A model generated the notes under the pieces. It did no database searches and was not told the DNA's origin. It was given only the letters and a program-made list of their open reading frames with translations. 64,000 bases of DNA, from NCBI GenBank assembly GCA_965218555.1, contig OZ244625.1, positions 3,410,001 to 3,474,000 on the forward strand. The letters run 5' to 3'. Shown piece by piece: positions 1 to 9,050 of this stretch. Position numbers and translations under genes: made by a program. The stretch's first letter is position 1. Every line of letters begins with the position of its first letter. This DNA is from JAPPLB01 sp965218555. GTDB taxonomy: Bacteria; Acidobacteriota; Terriglobia; Bryobacterales; UBA6623.

Positions 1-2
1 GG

Positions 3-677
3 TTTCCACCGGCGGCGCGGCGCTTGCAATGGCAGGACGTTGTCGTACTCCTGCTGCTCGCGTATCCGATGTTCGGCGGGACAAGCTACATGTTCAAGCA
101 AATCTACCGTTCGCCAGGAGGGAACGTCCCGGCGAACATGTACGCTCTCGGCAAGGTGATGCTGATTCCCTTCGGGGCGATGATCTATCTCTCCCTGCGC
201 CGCCTTGAGGGCACGAACTTCCGGCTCACGATATCGGCGAGAGATTTCGTGGCGGGACTAAAGAACTACCTGCTGTTTCTCCCGATCGGCATTCCGCTGA
301 CTCTTGGTATTGGATTTGCCAAATGGACACCCTTCGTGTTCGATTCCTGGACTGACCCACTTGCCGTACTCGCCCGCATTGTGGGGTTGTATGCGGCGGT
401 CGCTCTGGCCGAGGAGTTGTATTTTCGGGGAATCCTTCAGAATCTACTCTCGTCAACTTGGGGCCGGCCTCGATGGGCGCAGTTCACGGCGAGCGTTCTT
501 TTCGGGCTGGCCCACATCGCCTCTCGCGGGTTTCCCAACTGGCGCTATGCCCTCGCGGCAGCTTTCGCCGGATGGTTCTACGGCAGGGCGTACAACGCCG
601 ATCGAAGCGTCGTCGCGGCCGCGGTAGCACACACTCTGGTCATGGGCACGCACGCCTTCATCTTTCCGCCGGGCTGA
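3..677 (+). CDS. CPBP family intramembrane metalloprotease, 5'-truncated
   Basis: The frame is open to the left edge, so the N-terminus lies outside the window; the first start inside it is a TTG at 24. The protein is membrane-embedded with several hydrophobic helices. It carries the family's metal-site signature: an EExxxR motif in ALAEELYFRGIL, then FGLAHIASRG and a final helix with AHTLVMGTH that supplies more histidines. These are the hallmarks of CAAX-protease/bacteriocin-processing (CPBP, Abi) enzymes, which cleave within or next to the membrane. The substrate cannot be told from sequence. The next gene on the same strand starts 286 bases later, so no operon partner is visible downstream. 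Confidence 0.85.
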   Translation, partial: FPPAARRLQWQDVVVLLLLAYPMFGGTSYMFKQIYRSPGGNVPANMYALGKVMLIPFGAMIYLSLRRLEGTNFRLTISARDFVAGLKNYLLFLPIGIPLTLGIGFAKWTPFVFDSWTDPLAVLARIVGLYAAVALAEELYFRGILQNLLSSTWGRPRWAQFTASVLFGLAHIASRGFPNWRYALAAAFAGWFYGRAYNADRSVVAAAVAHTLVMGTHAFIFPPG

Positions 678-963
678 ACTGGGCTCGTCGCGAGACCGTT
701 TACCCGAACGGATTCAATCACGGGCTGTTTCAAGATCGGCTGCATCTCCATTGAACGGGGATCTTTCCAAGTAGACGGCCACGAGTGACGCCCGTCTACA
801 GTGGCCAGGCCGCCGGTGCGCATCGTCAGGCGGGACTACAGGGACTGACGGCCCCTGAGACCGGTGCTCCCTCCAATCTACTCGCTACCACCTAGCCTTA
901 CGCCATAATGTGACTTATGGACCTTTTTCACCCTGACTTTCACCCTGACGAGGAGAGTGACCC

Positions 964-2292
964 ATGCCTGAACTGAAACCCTCTCGCCGCCGCTTTCTAG
1001 GCACGGCCGCGGCAGGCCTTGCCATCCCTCGGCCTGCTACGGCGGCTTCGGCCAACCGAGTGATTGGCGCGAACGACCGCATCAACATCGGGTTCATCGG
1101 CGTGGGGGGGCGCGGACGCGGGCATGTCCGCCGGATTTATGCGCGCAGCCAGGAGCAGGCCGACATCCAGATCGTCGCCGTCTGTGACATCTACTCGAAG
1201 CGGAAAGAACGCGCTCGCGCGATGGCGAAGCTGGCTCCCAAGGATGTGCACCACGAATACCGCGACATGCTGAGCCGCGAGGATGTCGACGCCGTCTACA
1301 TCTCCTCGCCCGACCATTGGCACGCGCCGATGACCTTCGAAGCGCTCGATTCCGGCAAGGACGTCTACCTCGAAAAACCGATGACCTACACGCTCCACGA
1401 AGCGCAGGAGGTCGCCAAGCGCGTCCGCTTGCATAAGCGAGTCTTGCAGGTTGGAAGCCAGCATCTTTCGGAGCAGCGGTATCACCGCGCCCGCGAGGTC
1501 ATCGAGAAGGGCTGGATCGGTCAGCCGTTGTGGACGCAAAACACCTACTCGCGCAATTCCTTGTACGGCGAGTGGAACTATCGCATCGACGACGAAGGAA
1601 CACCGGAGAACATCGACTGGAAACTCTTCGTGGGGCCGGCTCCCGCCCGCGAGTTCAACGCTGACCGGTATTTTCGTTGGCGCAAGTATTGGGACTATTC
1701 GGGCGGAATCGCAACCGATCTCTTCTACCACCGATTGGCGCCACTCGAATTCGCGATCGGAATGGGCTTCCCGACTCGCGTGAGCGCAAACGGCGGCATC
1801 TACGTTCACAAAGACCGCGAAGTGCCCGACACCTATTCGACCAACATCGAATACGAAGACCACTACGCACTACTGTCAGCTTCGATGGCCTCGGCGGCGG
1901 CCAACCAGTGGATGCCGCCCGTCATCTACGGTCACGAAGGGACGATTCAGTTCGTACCGGGCGGCATTGCGGTGTTTCCGGAGCATCAGTTCCGCAAGAA
2001 GTTCGAGGCCGCGGCGGGCGCGCCCGAGGTGCTCATCCCTGTCGAGCGGCGGGATATGGACGACGATCACACCAGCAATTTCCTCGACTGTGTTCGCTCC
2101 CGTAAAGACCCGGTGTTTGATGCCGACATGGGCTACAAGGTGATGACGGCGATCGATCTGGGCGTCAAGTCGTATCGGCAGAACAAAGTCATGGCGTTCG
2201 ATGCCCGGCGCGAGTTGGTTCTTGACGAAGCCCACGACCGGCCAAGCTACGAGGGCAGCGGGAAGAACTACAAAGAGCCGCCCCGGCGCTAG
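964..2292 (+). CDS. Tat-exported Gfo/Idh/MocA family oxidoreductase
   Basis: 442 residues. The N-terminus has a twin-arginine signal (SRRRFLGTAAAGLA, residues 8-21) ending near ATA, so the folded, cofactor-loaded enzyme should be exported. A Rossmann fold follows with the nucleotide loop GFIGVGGRGRGH around residue 45, then the family's EKPMTY motif that places the catalytic lysine near the NAD(P) ring. The C-terminal half is the alpha/beta substrate domain. The family oxidises or reduces sugars and cyclitols; the substrate here is unknown. A GAGGAGAG ribosome-binding site lies 6 bases before the ATG. Secreted members of this family are abundant in Acidobacteriota and Planctomycetes. It is transcribed alone. 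Confidence 0.93.
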   Translation: MPELKPSRRRFLGTAAAGLAIPRPATAASANRVIGANDRINIGFIGVGGRGRGHVRRIYARSQEQADIQIVAVCDIYSKRKERARAMAKLAPKDVHHEYRDMLSREDVDAVYISSPDHWHAPMTFEALDSGKDVYLEKPMTYTLHEAQEVAKRVRLHKRVLQVGSQHLSEQRYHRAREVIEKGWIGQPLWTQNTYSRNSLYGEWNYRIDDEGTPENIDWKLFVGPAPAREFNADRYFRWRKYWDYSGGIATDLFYHRLAPLEFAIGMGFPTRVSANGGIYVHKDREVPDTYSTNIEYEDHYALLSASMASAAANQWMPPVIYGHEGTIQFVPGGIAVFPEHQFRKKFEAAAGAPEVLIPVERRDMDDDHTSNFLDCVRSRKDPVFDADMGYKVMTAIDLGVKSYRQNKVMAFDARRELVLDEAHDRPSYEGSGKNYKEPPRR

Positions 2293-2305
2293 CCTGCCGT
2301 CGATT

Positions 2306-2354
2306 GAGTCAAACAAAGAGGACCTCTTGCGAGACCCCTGTTTCTGTTTGACTC
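2306..2354. repeat. nested inverted repeat downstream of the oxidoreductase gene
   Basis: GAGTCAAACA (2306-2315) pairs perfectly with TGTTTGACTC (2345-2354). Inside the loop a second hairpin, AAGAGG-A-CCTCTT, spans 2316-2328. The structure starts 14 bases after the stop of the gene ending at 2292 and may act as its terminator, although no clear T-run follows. The rest of the 375-base gap up to 2667 shows no convincing gene. Confidence 0.55.
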
Positions 2355-2667
2355 GGTCGGGATCGACAATGTGCTCGTTGCGCGAACACGTATCGGCGTT
2401 CCGGCTTCCAAGCCACTGAACACCACCACTGGCCCTGCTGCCACGGAAAAGAAAAGCGTGAACCATCTATGCTGTTTCATCGCAATCTTCTCCTGGATCT
2501 GTATTGCGCAACCGTGGGACCAACGGCGCGACAGCACGACAGGAGCGGTCTCGAATGTCTGGTTTACAGTGGCTTGAGCATCCGGGACGCTCGCACCAAC
2601 AAACGATCTTCAGGTAGATCCTACTTGGTTGTGTAAGAACTTCCCCCCTGTGACCGCCGTCTACCGC

Positions 2668-3141
2668 TTAACGGTCAGCCGCCGAATCGGGCGCGTTGCG
2701 GAAGAAAAGGAAGGCGTAGGCGAGCAGGCCGCAAGTGATAGCGAATGCGCACGCGAAGGTGGCGTTGCCAACAAGGAACGCCGCGCCGTAATGGCGGATT
2801 AGCGACGAAAGCGCCTTGCCTGCGGTGACTTGGTCGTGGCGTCCGAGGATTTCCAGCCCAACGTGTGTGCTGATCGAATAGAAGAACGGGGTCGTAACAG
2901 GGTTTGTAAACAAGGTTCCCACAACGGCCGCTGCCCGATTCAAGCCCAGGCGGCCCGCTAAAAAAAACGCCAACGGCGAACCCACGAAGAAACTGGGGAC
3001 AATGCCCACGAACGCTCCCAGCGCCAAGCCCGCCGATGTCCGGAGGGGGCTCGAGTTCTCGCGCAGCACTTGGCGCAACTGCCCCTGGATCCAGCATTTG
3101 AAACGGCTGGATCGACTCGCAAAATTGGCAACTGCACGCAT
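2668..3141 (-). CDS. DUF2062 domain membrane protein
   Basis: 157 residues with two to three hydrophobic helices. The central segment (LGAFVGIVPSFFVGSP, then FTNPVTTPFFY) is characteristic of DUF2062, a small integral-membrane domain of unknown function found alone or attached to glycosyltransferases. The N-terminal 35 residues are basic and would be cytoplasmic. It lies 155 bases upstream of the end of dsbD... that is, it follows dsbD on the same strand, but the gap makes co-transcription uncertain. No partner enzyme is present. The start at 3141 gives the full hydrophobic domain; no strong ribosome-binding site was picked out. Confidence 0.75.
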   Translation of the reverse strand: MRAVANFASRSSRFKCWIQGQLRQVLRENSSPLRTSAGLALGAFVGIVPSFFVGSPLAFFLAGRLGLNRAAAVVGTLFTNPVTTPFFYSISTHVGLEILGRHDQVTAGKALSSLIRHYGAAFLVGNATFACAFAITCGLLAYAFLFFRNAPDSAADR

Positions 3142-3296
3142 CTACAGTAGCTATTAAGCAATTGGTGTTCCAATACGGCCTCAACTCCGTAACGAGCACA
3201 ACGCGGATGTGCTGAAACTCACACACGTCCGCCCGACCCTGGCGTTCTGCCCGGGCTCACCCTTCTCTGAATGGACTAATGACAAGAGCGGCGGAT

Positions 3297-5273
3297 CTAC
3301 GTGCCCGGTCGGGCCTCCGCTACTTGAGGCGTGGCCGCCGATAGGAAACGCCGGAACTCATCCACATCGCGGGTGCGGCCGGCAAATTCCGCGACGATGG
3401 TCTCATCCGGTCGAAGCAAGGCGTAGTAGGGAATAGCCACACTCCCGAAACGTTCTAGCTGCAACTCCTGATTCGCCTGAGACGCTTCATCGTGTCCGTC
3501 GGTATAGAGCTCCAGGAGGATCATGTTCTTGGTCAGATCCACGATTTCAGGTTCGGGGAACATGTTGTACTTCATCCACTTGCAATTGGAGCACGAATAG
3601 CCGGTGAAGGTGATCAGAACCGGGCTGCCGGTTTGCCGGGCTTTTGCCAGGGCTCCGTCGTAATCGTCTTTGAGCCAGACGTTCTGTTGCGAGTCCGGTC
3701 CGCCAACAACGGATGGGAATCCGGAGTAATCGGTGGGCGGGACGTAGGCCTCCAGCTCGCCCAGCCGGCCGTTGAACATGCCGGGGACGAGGCTGAGAGA
3801 GAGAACCAGAAACACGCCCCCCACGGCGAGACGCCCTAGCCCGACAGGGGCGGGCGTTTCATCTCCTTCATCCGGGAAGCGGTAGAACCCGAGCAAATAG
3901 AATGCGGCCAGCGCAAGCAAGACGATCCAAATCGAAAGGAACCGCTCTCTGGTAAGGATCTCGAGCTGATATATCATGTCGACGTTGCTCAGGTACTTGA
4001 AGGCCGCCGCCAGGATCAAGAAGGCCATCGTTTTCTTCACACGGCCCAGCCAGGAGCCGCTCTTGGGAAGACTTGACAGATACGAGGGAAACAGCGCCAG
4101 GAAGAAGAACGGCAGAGCCATTCCCGACGAGAACAAGGCCATGCCGAAGACGGGCCACGTCAAGCCGCCCTGAAGCGACCCGGCGAGCAAGGTTCCTACG
4201 AACGGACCTGTACAGGCGAACGACGCCAGAGCGAAAACGAGGCCCATAATCAGCGTTCCCAGTATGTCTCCCCGAGCAGACATCTTGTTGAGCGAGGTCA
4301 GAGCGCTGCTCGGCACGGTGATTTCAAAAGCGCCGAAAAGGCTGATCGCAAATCCGGCAAACACCAGAGCAATGAAAAGATTCACCCATATGCTCGAACC
4401 GAGTTGCACCGTACCGAAAGGCCCCAGCACGACCGAGACAAGAGCCCCGAGACCCGTGAACAACACAACAACGCCGGCGCAGAACACGATCGCCTGAAAA
4501 ACGGAGTCTCTGCGTGAGCCTGTATCCGTGCTCACGAAATACGACATCGTGATGGGAATCATCGGGAAGACACATGGCGTGAAGATGGCAAGCAAGCCGA
4601 AGCCAAAAGCGACAGCGCCGAATTCCACCAAGCCTTGCGACCCGGCTGTCCTCCGGAGTGTGCCTTCCGAGACGCTCTGCGGGGCGGCAGAGCGGCTGCC
4701 GGACTGTTGCGGAGCCGGTTTGGCTTCGGAGTAAGCTGCCGCGATGGTAGGCGGATCGCCACTCGCCTGGCGTGCGACCGTCAGTGGGGCAGCGACCTTC
4801 CTGGTCACGGGCCGCAGGCAAACTCGGTCGTCGCACACCGAGTAGAACGCGGAAGCTTCGAGCGCGGCTTCACCAAGTGGGGAACTTTTGCTGAGTTGCA
4901 CCTCGATCAGGAAGACGACCTGATTGTGGTAGATCTCGCTATCCATGTCGAAGTTGGGGTCGTACTTTATCTCCGGCTGAGGTTGATAGACCGTCGCCGC
5001 ATCAACAAGAGGGGAGTCCGTCATCTCGAGCTTGGTGGGAGTTGGGCCGCCAGCAGGGGTTGTGGGAGCGTAGAGCCGCCAGCCGGATTCAATCGTCGCT
5101 GTCAGCTTGCCGACGACCTTGCCTCCCGGCACGGCGGTTGCCGGGTCCCAGCTCAGCGTCCAACGAACCGGGTCCGGACGTTCCCGTTTCTTGGCCTTCT
5201 GCTGCGCCGATAAGACGCTGCAAACCACGAGTCCAAGCGTCAACAGGATAAATAAACCTCGCCAGTCTGACAT
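3297..5273 (-). CDS. dsbD: thiol:disulfide interchange protein DsbD
   Basis: 658 residues. It carries electrons from cytoplasmic thioredoxin across the inner membrane to periplasmic thiol proteins. A signal peptide is followed by the N-terminal immunoglobulin-like domain with its reactive pair (CDDRVC). Next comes an eight-helix membrane domain with the two conserved cysteines (FTPCVFPMIP and FACTGPFVG), and last a C-terminal thioredoxin fold with the active site CSNC at residues 561-564. All three redox centres are intact. The start is the ATG at 5273, preceded by GGGAG 9 bases upstream; an earlier in-frame start at 5309 would only lengthen the leader. No cytochrome-maturation genes are adjacent. 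Confidence 0.93.
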   Translation of the reverse strand: MSDWRGLFILLTLGLVVCSVLSAQQKAKKRERPDPVRWTLSWDPATAVPGGKVVGKLTATIESGWRLYAPTTPAGGPTPTKLEMTDSPLVDAATVYQPQPEIKYDPNFDMDSEIYHNQVVFLIEVQLSKSSPLGEAALEASAFYSVCDDRVCLRPVTRKVAAPLTVARQASGDPPTIAAAYSEAKPAPQQSGSRSAAPQSVSEGTLRRTAGSQGLVEFGAVAFGFGLLAIFTPCVFPMIPITMSYFVSTDTGSRRDSVFQAIVFCAGVVVLFTGLGALVSVVLGPFGTVQLGSSIWVNLFIALVFAGFAISLFGAFEITVPSSALTSLNKMSARGDILGTLIMGLVFALASFACTGPFVGTLLAGSLQGGLTWPVFGMALFSSGMALPFFFLALFPSYLSSLPKSGSWLGRVKKTMAFLILAAAFKYLSNVDMIYQLEILTRERFLSIWIVLLALAAFYLLGFYRFPDEGDETPAPVGLGRLAVGGVFLVLSLSLVPGMFNGRLGELEAYVPPTDYSGFPSVVGGPDSQQNVWLKDDYDGALAKARQTGSPVLITFTGYSCSNCKWMKYNMFPEPEIVDLTKNMILLELYTDGHDEASQANQELQLERFGSVAIPYYALLRPDETIVAEFAGRTRDVDEFRRFLSAATPQVAEARPGT

Positions 5274-5379
5274 CGCGGTTCTCCCAGGGGTGACAGGTGA
5301 GTGGATCACCCCCTAATTATCGCTTCGTAGAGTGGTCGCGCGAAGCCCGTTGCAATATACAGGGCCCGGTGACGGGAAG

Positions 5380-6774
5380 CTACTGTCTACCTTCGAGTTT
5401 GTTGAGCCCATTCAGAGCTGCGATTTTGTAGGCCTCGGCCAAGGTCGGATAATTGAAAACAGCGTCCCGCAGATATTCGACGCTGCCGTCGTGGTCGATG
5501 ATGGCCTGTCCGATGTGGACCAGTTCCGTCGCGTGCTCTCCCAGAATGTGCACGGCTAGCAGCTTCAAATCCTGAGGACTGAAAAGCAGTTTGAGCACAC
5601 CGGTTCTGCCCCCGCTGATGTGGGTTCGGGACAGTTCGCGGAAGCGAGCGATACCCGTTTCGTAGGGGACTGACTTTTTCGTCAGCTCTTCTTCGGTCGG
5701 ACCGATCATCGCAATCTCGGGAATCGTGTAAATGCCGAACGGCAGGCGTGTAAACGTTTTTTGGGTTTCCCGACCGAAGGCATGCAGAGCCGCCAAGCGG
5801 CCCTGCTCCATGCTAGTGGAAGCGAGGCTCGGGAAACCGATGATGTCCCCGACCGCGTAGGCGTGATCGAGTTGAGTGCGGTAGTGCTCGTCGACTTGGA
5901 TACGTCCGCGGTCATCGATCTCGATGCCGACCCTATCCAAGTGCAGGGCGTCTGACGCTCCGACACGTCCCGCGGCGAACATCAGCGATTCTGAGTACAG
6001 TTTCTTTCCGCTCTCCGTCCGGACTTCCACCTTGCCGTTCTCCGTGAGCCGAACGGAGGAGACCAACTCCCCGAAACGCAACGTGATCCCCTGGTCGCGC
6101 ATGTGGTAGTACAAGGCATCTTCGATCTCGTCGTCAACGAAGTCGAGGGGCCTCAGCCGACCGTCCATCAACGTGACACTGACCCCAAGAGTGCGGAAGA
6201 TCGTCGCGTACTCAATGCCGATTATCCCGGCGCCGACAAAGGTCATCGTTCGGGGGATCTCGCCGAGGCACAGCAGGCCATCGCTATCGATGATCCTGCG
6301 GTCGTCAAACTCGATATCAGGCGGCCGAGCCGGCTTCGTTCCGACCGCGATGATGATTTTCTCCGCGGTGAGCCAGCGGAGGGTGCCGTCGTCGCTTTTT
6401 ACTTCGATGGTGTGCGGGTCGACAAACGCCGCCGTTCCATCGACGATGTCGATGTAGTTGCGAATGAGTTGATCGCGGACTACGTTGACTTCCGTTTCGG
6501 TCACGCGCTGAGTGCGGAACAGCAGGTCCTGAATCGTGACCTTGTCCTTGACACGATAAGCCGATCCATAGACCTCCCGCTGCATTAATCCCGACAGGTA
6601 GGAAGCGGCCTCGCGAAGCGTCTTGCTGGGGATTGTGCCTTTGTGCAGGCAGATTCCACCCACGCTGCTAGTGCGCTCGATGACGGCCACGGTCTTTTCG
6701 AGCTTCGAGGCCGAGATGGCGGCTTTGCGCCCAGCCGGGCCGCTGCCAATGACAACCAAGTCGTACTCGGCCAT
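5380..6774 (-). CDS. sthA: Si-specific NAD(P)(+) transhydrogenase (soluble)
   Basis: 464 residues, the usual length. An FAD-binding GSGPAG loop (10-15) opens the protein, an NAD(P) domain lies in the middle, and the C-terminal dimerisation domain closes it. It resembles dihydrolipoamide dehydrogenase, but the redox disulfide is broken: in ICLHKGTIPSK the first cysteine (C42) remains while the second position is T47. That GTIPSK form marks soluble transhydrogenase, which moves electrons between NADPH and NAD+ without a disulfide. A strong AGGAGG ribosome-binding site precedes the ATG. It is probably transcribed alone, since dsbD ends a separate unit 107 bases downstream. Confidence 0.92.
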   Translation of the reverse strand: MAEYDLVVIGSGPAGRKAAISASKLEKTVAVIERTSSVGGICLHKGTIPSKTLREAASYLSGLMQREVYGSAYRVKDKVTIQDLLFRTQRVTETEVNVVRDQLIRNYIDIVDGTAAFVDPHTIEVKSDDGTLRWLTAEKIIIAVGTKPARPPDIEFDDRRIIDSDGLLCLGEIPRTMTFVGAGIIGIEYATIFRTLGVSVTLMDGRLRPLDFVDDEIEDALYYHMRDQGITLRFGELVSSVRLTENGKVEVRTESGKKLYSESLMFAAGRVGASDALHLDRVGIEIDDRGRIQVDEHYRTQLDHAYAVGDIIGFPSLASTSMEQGRLAALHAFGRETQKTFTRLPFGIYTIPEIAMIGPTEEELTKKSVPYETGIARFRELSRTHISGGRTGVLKLLFSPQDLKLLAVHILGEHATELVHIGQAIIDHDGSVEYLRDAVFNYPTLAEAYKIAALNGLNKLEGRQ

Positions 6775-6972
6775 GCAGATTCCTCCTGTCGGAGCCGCGG
6801 TGCAAAACCGGCGTGATCAGATCAGTCGAAAGTGCAGTTGCTCCCGCCGGCCGGCCGAGCCATCTTTCGTTCCGGGTTCTTTCCGAGCCTTATTGTCGGT
6901 GTCCAGAGATAGCTCTTCGCCCTCTTCCACCGACACGAACACTCGCAAGCTTTCGGGCCCGGGAATCGACGT

Positions 6973-8262
6973 CTATACACTCGCCGGCACGACGAACGGC
7001 TTGCGGTATCTCCGCGTGAGGTACGAGTTGGCTTCGTCGTCACCGGGGAAGTTTTCCCACGAAGGATCGAATGTCAGATTACGCCCGGTTCGATAGGAGA
7101 TGTTTCCGAGGTGACAGAGCGCCGAAGACAAATGTCCCTCCAGGATATCGGCGTTGAGCAGACTGTGGTCTCGCTTCCTGACAGCGTCGATGAAGTTCTG
7201 GAAGTGGCTGGCGCGCGCACCGTCTTTGGAACTCCCTGGTCCCGGCTCGCCCTTTTCGCCAAGATAGGCTTGCCAGCCGCCCCTTCCTATCGTGAGATAG
7301 CCGTCGGAACCATAGAAAATGTTGCCAACGGTGACTCCCTTTTCATCGTTGGTGAACAGACCGCGCACTTCGAAGACGAGCTGCGTGTCGTCGTATTCGA
7401 AGGTCGTGAGCTGCGTATTCGGGGTTTCTTGATCGTCGTCGTAGACGAACTTATTCCCCGTACCGTGGATCTTGGTGGGGAATTCGTGCTTGTTGATGCC
7501 CCAGCGAGCAATATCCATCTGGTGGATGCCTTGGTTGCCCATGTCGGTCGTGCCATAGTCCCACATCCAGTGCCAGTTGTAGTGGAAGCGGTTGCGGCTG
7601 AAGGGGCGCTCGGGAGCCGGGCCGAGCCACAGATCGTAGTCCACGCCTTCGGGCACAGCCGTATTGGGGGTGTGGCCGATCGACTTGCGGCGCTTATAAC
7701 AGAGGCCTTTCGCCATATAAACCTTGCCGATACCACCATCGTGAATGAACTTGATCGCCTCCTGCATAGCGGGTTGGGAACGGCCCTGAGTCCCCGTCTG
7801 GACCAGGCGGTTATACTTGCGGGCGGCTTCGACGATCCGCCGGCCCTCGCTGATGTTGTGAGAGACGGGCTTTTCGACGTAGACGTCTTTACCCGCCTGG
7901 CAAGCCCAAATCGCTCCAAGTGCATGCCAATGGTCGGGCGTTGCGATCGAGACGATGTCGATGTTGTCGTCGTCAAGAACTCGGCGGATGTCTTGCACGA
8001 CCTTCGGTTTCGGCGCGCCTGCCTCTTCGAGGATCTTTTGGGCTCGGCCCACAACGTTGAGATCGACGTCGCAAAGCGTCGTGACCACGGTGTCGGGCGA
8101 ATCTGTGAATCCCTTGACGTGACTCCTTCCACGCCCCCGCACACCTACGACAGCGACGCGAAGTTGGTCACTCGGTAAGCGCGCGCTGCTCGCTGCCGCG
8201 CCCAAGGGTGCTGCCGTCGCGGCGCCGGCAACTGAACCTTTCAGGAACGATCGACGATTCAT
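6973..8262 (-). CDS. Tat-exported Gfo/Idh/MocA family oxidoreductase
   Basis: 429 residues. A twin-arginine leader (NRRSFLKGSVAGAATA, residues 2-17) precedes a Rossmann domain with the nucleotide loop VVGVRGRGRSH and the EKPVSH motif carrying the catalytic lysine. The C-terminal substrate domain includes a WMWDYGTTDMGNQG segment commonly seen in secreted acidobacterial and planctomycetal members. It is divergent from the DUF1080 protein that starts 115 bases away, with a sugar isomerase next to that. This suggests one carbohydrate module in which an oxidised (3-keto) sugar is made, hydrolysed and isomerised. The exact sugar is not known. It is a different subgroup from the oxidoreductase at 964-2292. 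Confidence 0.93.
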   Translation of the reverse strand: MNRRSFLKGSVAGAATAAPLGAAASSARLPSDQLRVAVVGVRGRGRSHVKGFTDSPDTVVTTLCDVDLNVVGRAQKILEEAGAPKPKVVQDIRRVLDDDNIDIVSIATPDHWHALGAIWACQAGKDVYVEKPVSHNISEGRRIVEAARKYNRLVQTGTQGRSQPAMQEAIKFIHDGGIGKVYMAKGLCYKRRKSIGHTPNTAVPEGVDYDLWLGPAPERPFSRNRFHYNWHWMWDYGTTDMGNQGIHQMDIARWGINKHEFPTKIHGTGNKFVYDDDQETPNTQLTTFEYDDTQLVFEVRGLFTNDEKGVTVGNIFYGSDGYLTIGRGGWQAYLGEKGEPGPGSSKDGARASHFQNFIDAVRKRDHSLLNADILEGHLSSALCHLGNISYRTGRNLTFDPSWENFPGDDEANSYLTRRYRKPFVVPASV

Positions 8263-8377
8263 AAGAGCCTCCCAGAATAACGATAGCGAAAATATCTCTT
8301 TGAGTCAAAACGCACCGATATCGCCGAACCGGGTTGCAGGTCCGGCGCAGACTGGGGTACAACTGTCCGAGGCCGTC

Positions 8378-9007
8378 ATGCTGCGATACATCTTGCTTGG
8401 AATCTTGACCTACGGGGTCGTTTCTGCCCAGTCTCCCAATATACTGACGGAGCAAGAGCAGAAGGATGGATACCGGCTGCTCTTCGATGGGAAGACGCTC
8501 AACGGCTGGAAGGGCGATACGAAGCTGTGGTCGGTCCGCGACGGAGCGATTGTCGGTTCCACGGAAGGCAACAAGATTCCCCACAACAGCTTCCTGATCA
8601 GCGAAGAGAAGTTCTCGGACTTCATCCTGCGGCTCGACGTCAAGGTCCGCAACCACAATAGCGGCGTGCAATTTCGTAGCGAAGAGTTGCCCGACTTGGT
8701 CGTGCGGGGCTATCAAGCTGATGCCGCTGAAGGAGCATGGTGGGGTACTTTGTACGGCGAAAAGACCGGGAGGGGCGTCATCGCCGCCGGTTATGCCGGC
8801 AAGGGTGAGAAGGTCGTCAAGCCTGGCGATTGGAACAGCTACGAGATCATCTGCAAGGGCAATCAGATTACCCTCACGCTGAACGGGCTCGTCACGGCCG
8901 ATCTGGCCGATGACATGTCGTCGGAAGGAATCCTCGCCCTGCAATTGCACGCCGGGCCAGCGATGCAAGTATCGTTTCGCAACATCCGCATCCGCACGCT
9001 GGAGTAG
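8378..9007 (+). CDS. DUF1080 / 3-keto-disaccharide hydrolase domain protein
   Basis: 209 residues. The ATG at 8378 is preferred over an upstream start at 8300: it has GAGG 6 bases upstream and opens a clear signal peptide (MLRYILLGILTYGVVSAQ). The mature part is a concanavalin-like beta-sandwich with the family opening GYRLLFDGKTLNGWKG and the segment NSGVQFRSE. Members are secreted and have been linked to hydrolysis of 3-keto-disaccharides made by Gfo/Idh-type dehydrogenases. The flanking genes, a secreted Gfo/Idh protein and a sugar isomerase, support such a role here, but substrate and activity are inferred. Confidence 0.9.
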   Translation: MLRYILLGILTYGVVSAQSPNILTEQEQKDGYRLLFDGKTLNGWKGDTKLWSVRDGAIVGSTEGNKIPHNSFLISEEKFSDFILRLDVKVRNHNSGVQFRSEELPDLVVRGYQADAAEGAWWGTLYGEKTGRGVIAAGYAGKGEKVVKPGDWNSYEIICKGNQITLTLNGLVTADLADDMSSEGILALQLHAGPAMQVSFRNIRIRTLE

Positions 9008-9050
9008 TCGGCGAGTGATCGAAGCCACCCATCAAAGAAGGATGTGAACC

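Noticed and set aside
997..1863. 288-residue open frame antisense to the first oxidoreductase gene
   Set aside because: It mirrors a clearly coding gene with high GC at third positions; translation is not family-like.
7111..8178. 355-residue frame antisense to the second Gfo/Idh gene
   Set aside because: Shadow of a gene with a recognised Tat leader and Rossmann motifs; no ribosome-binding site or domain on the opposite strand.
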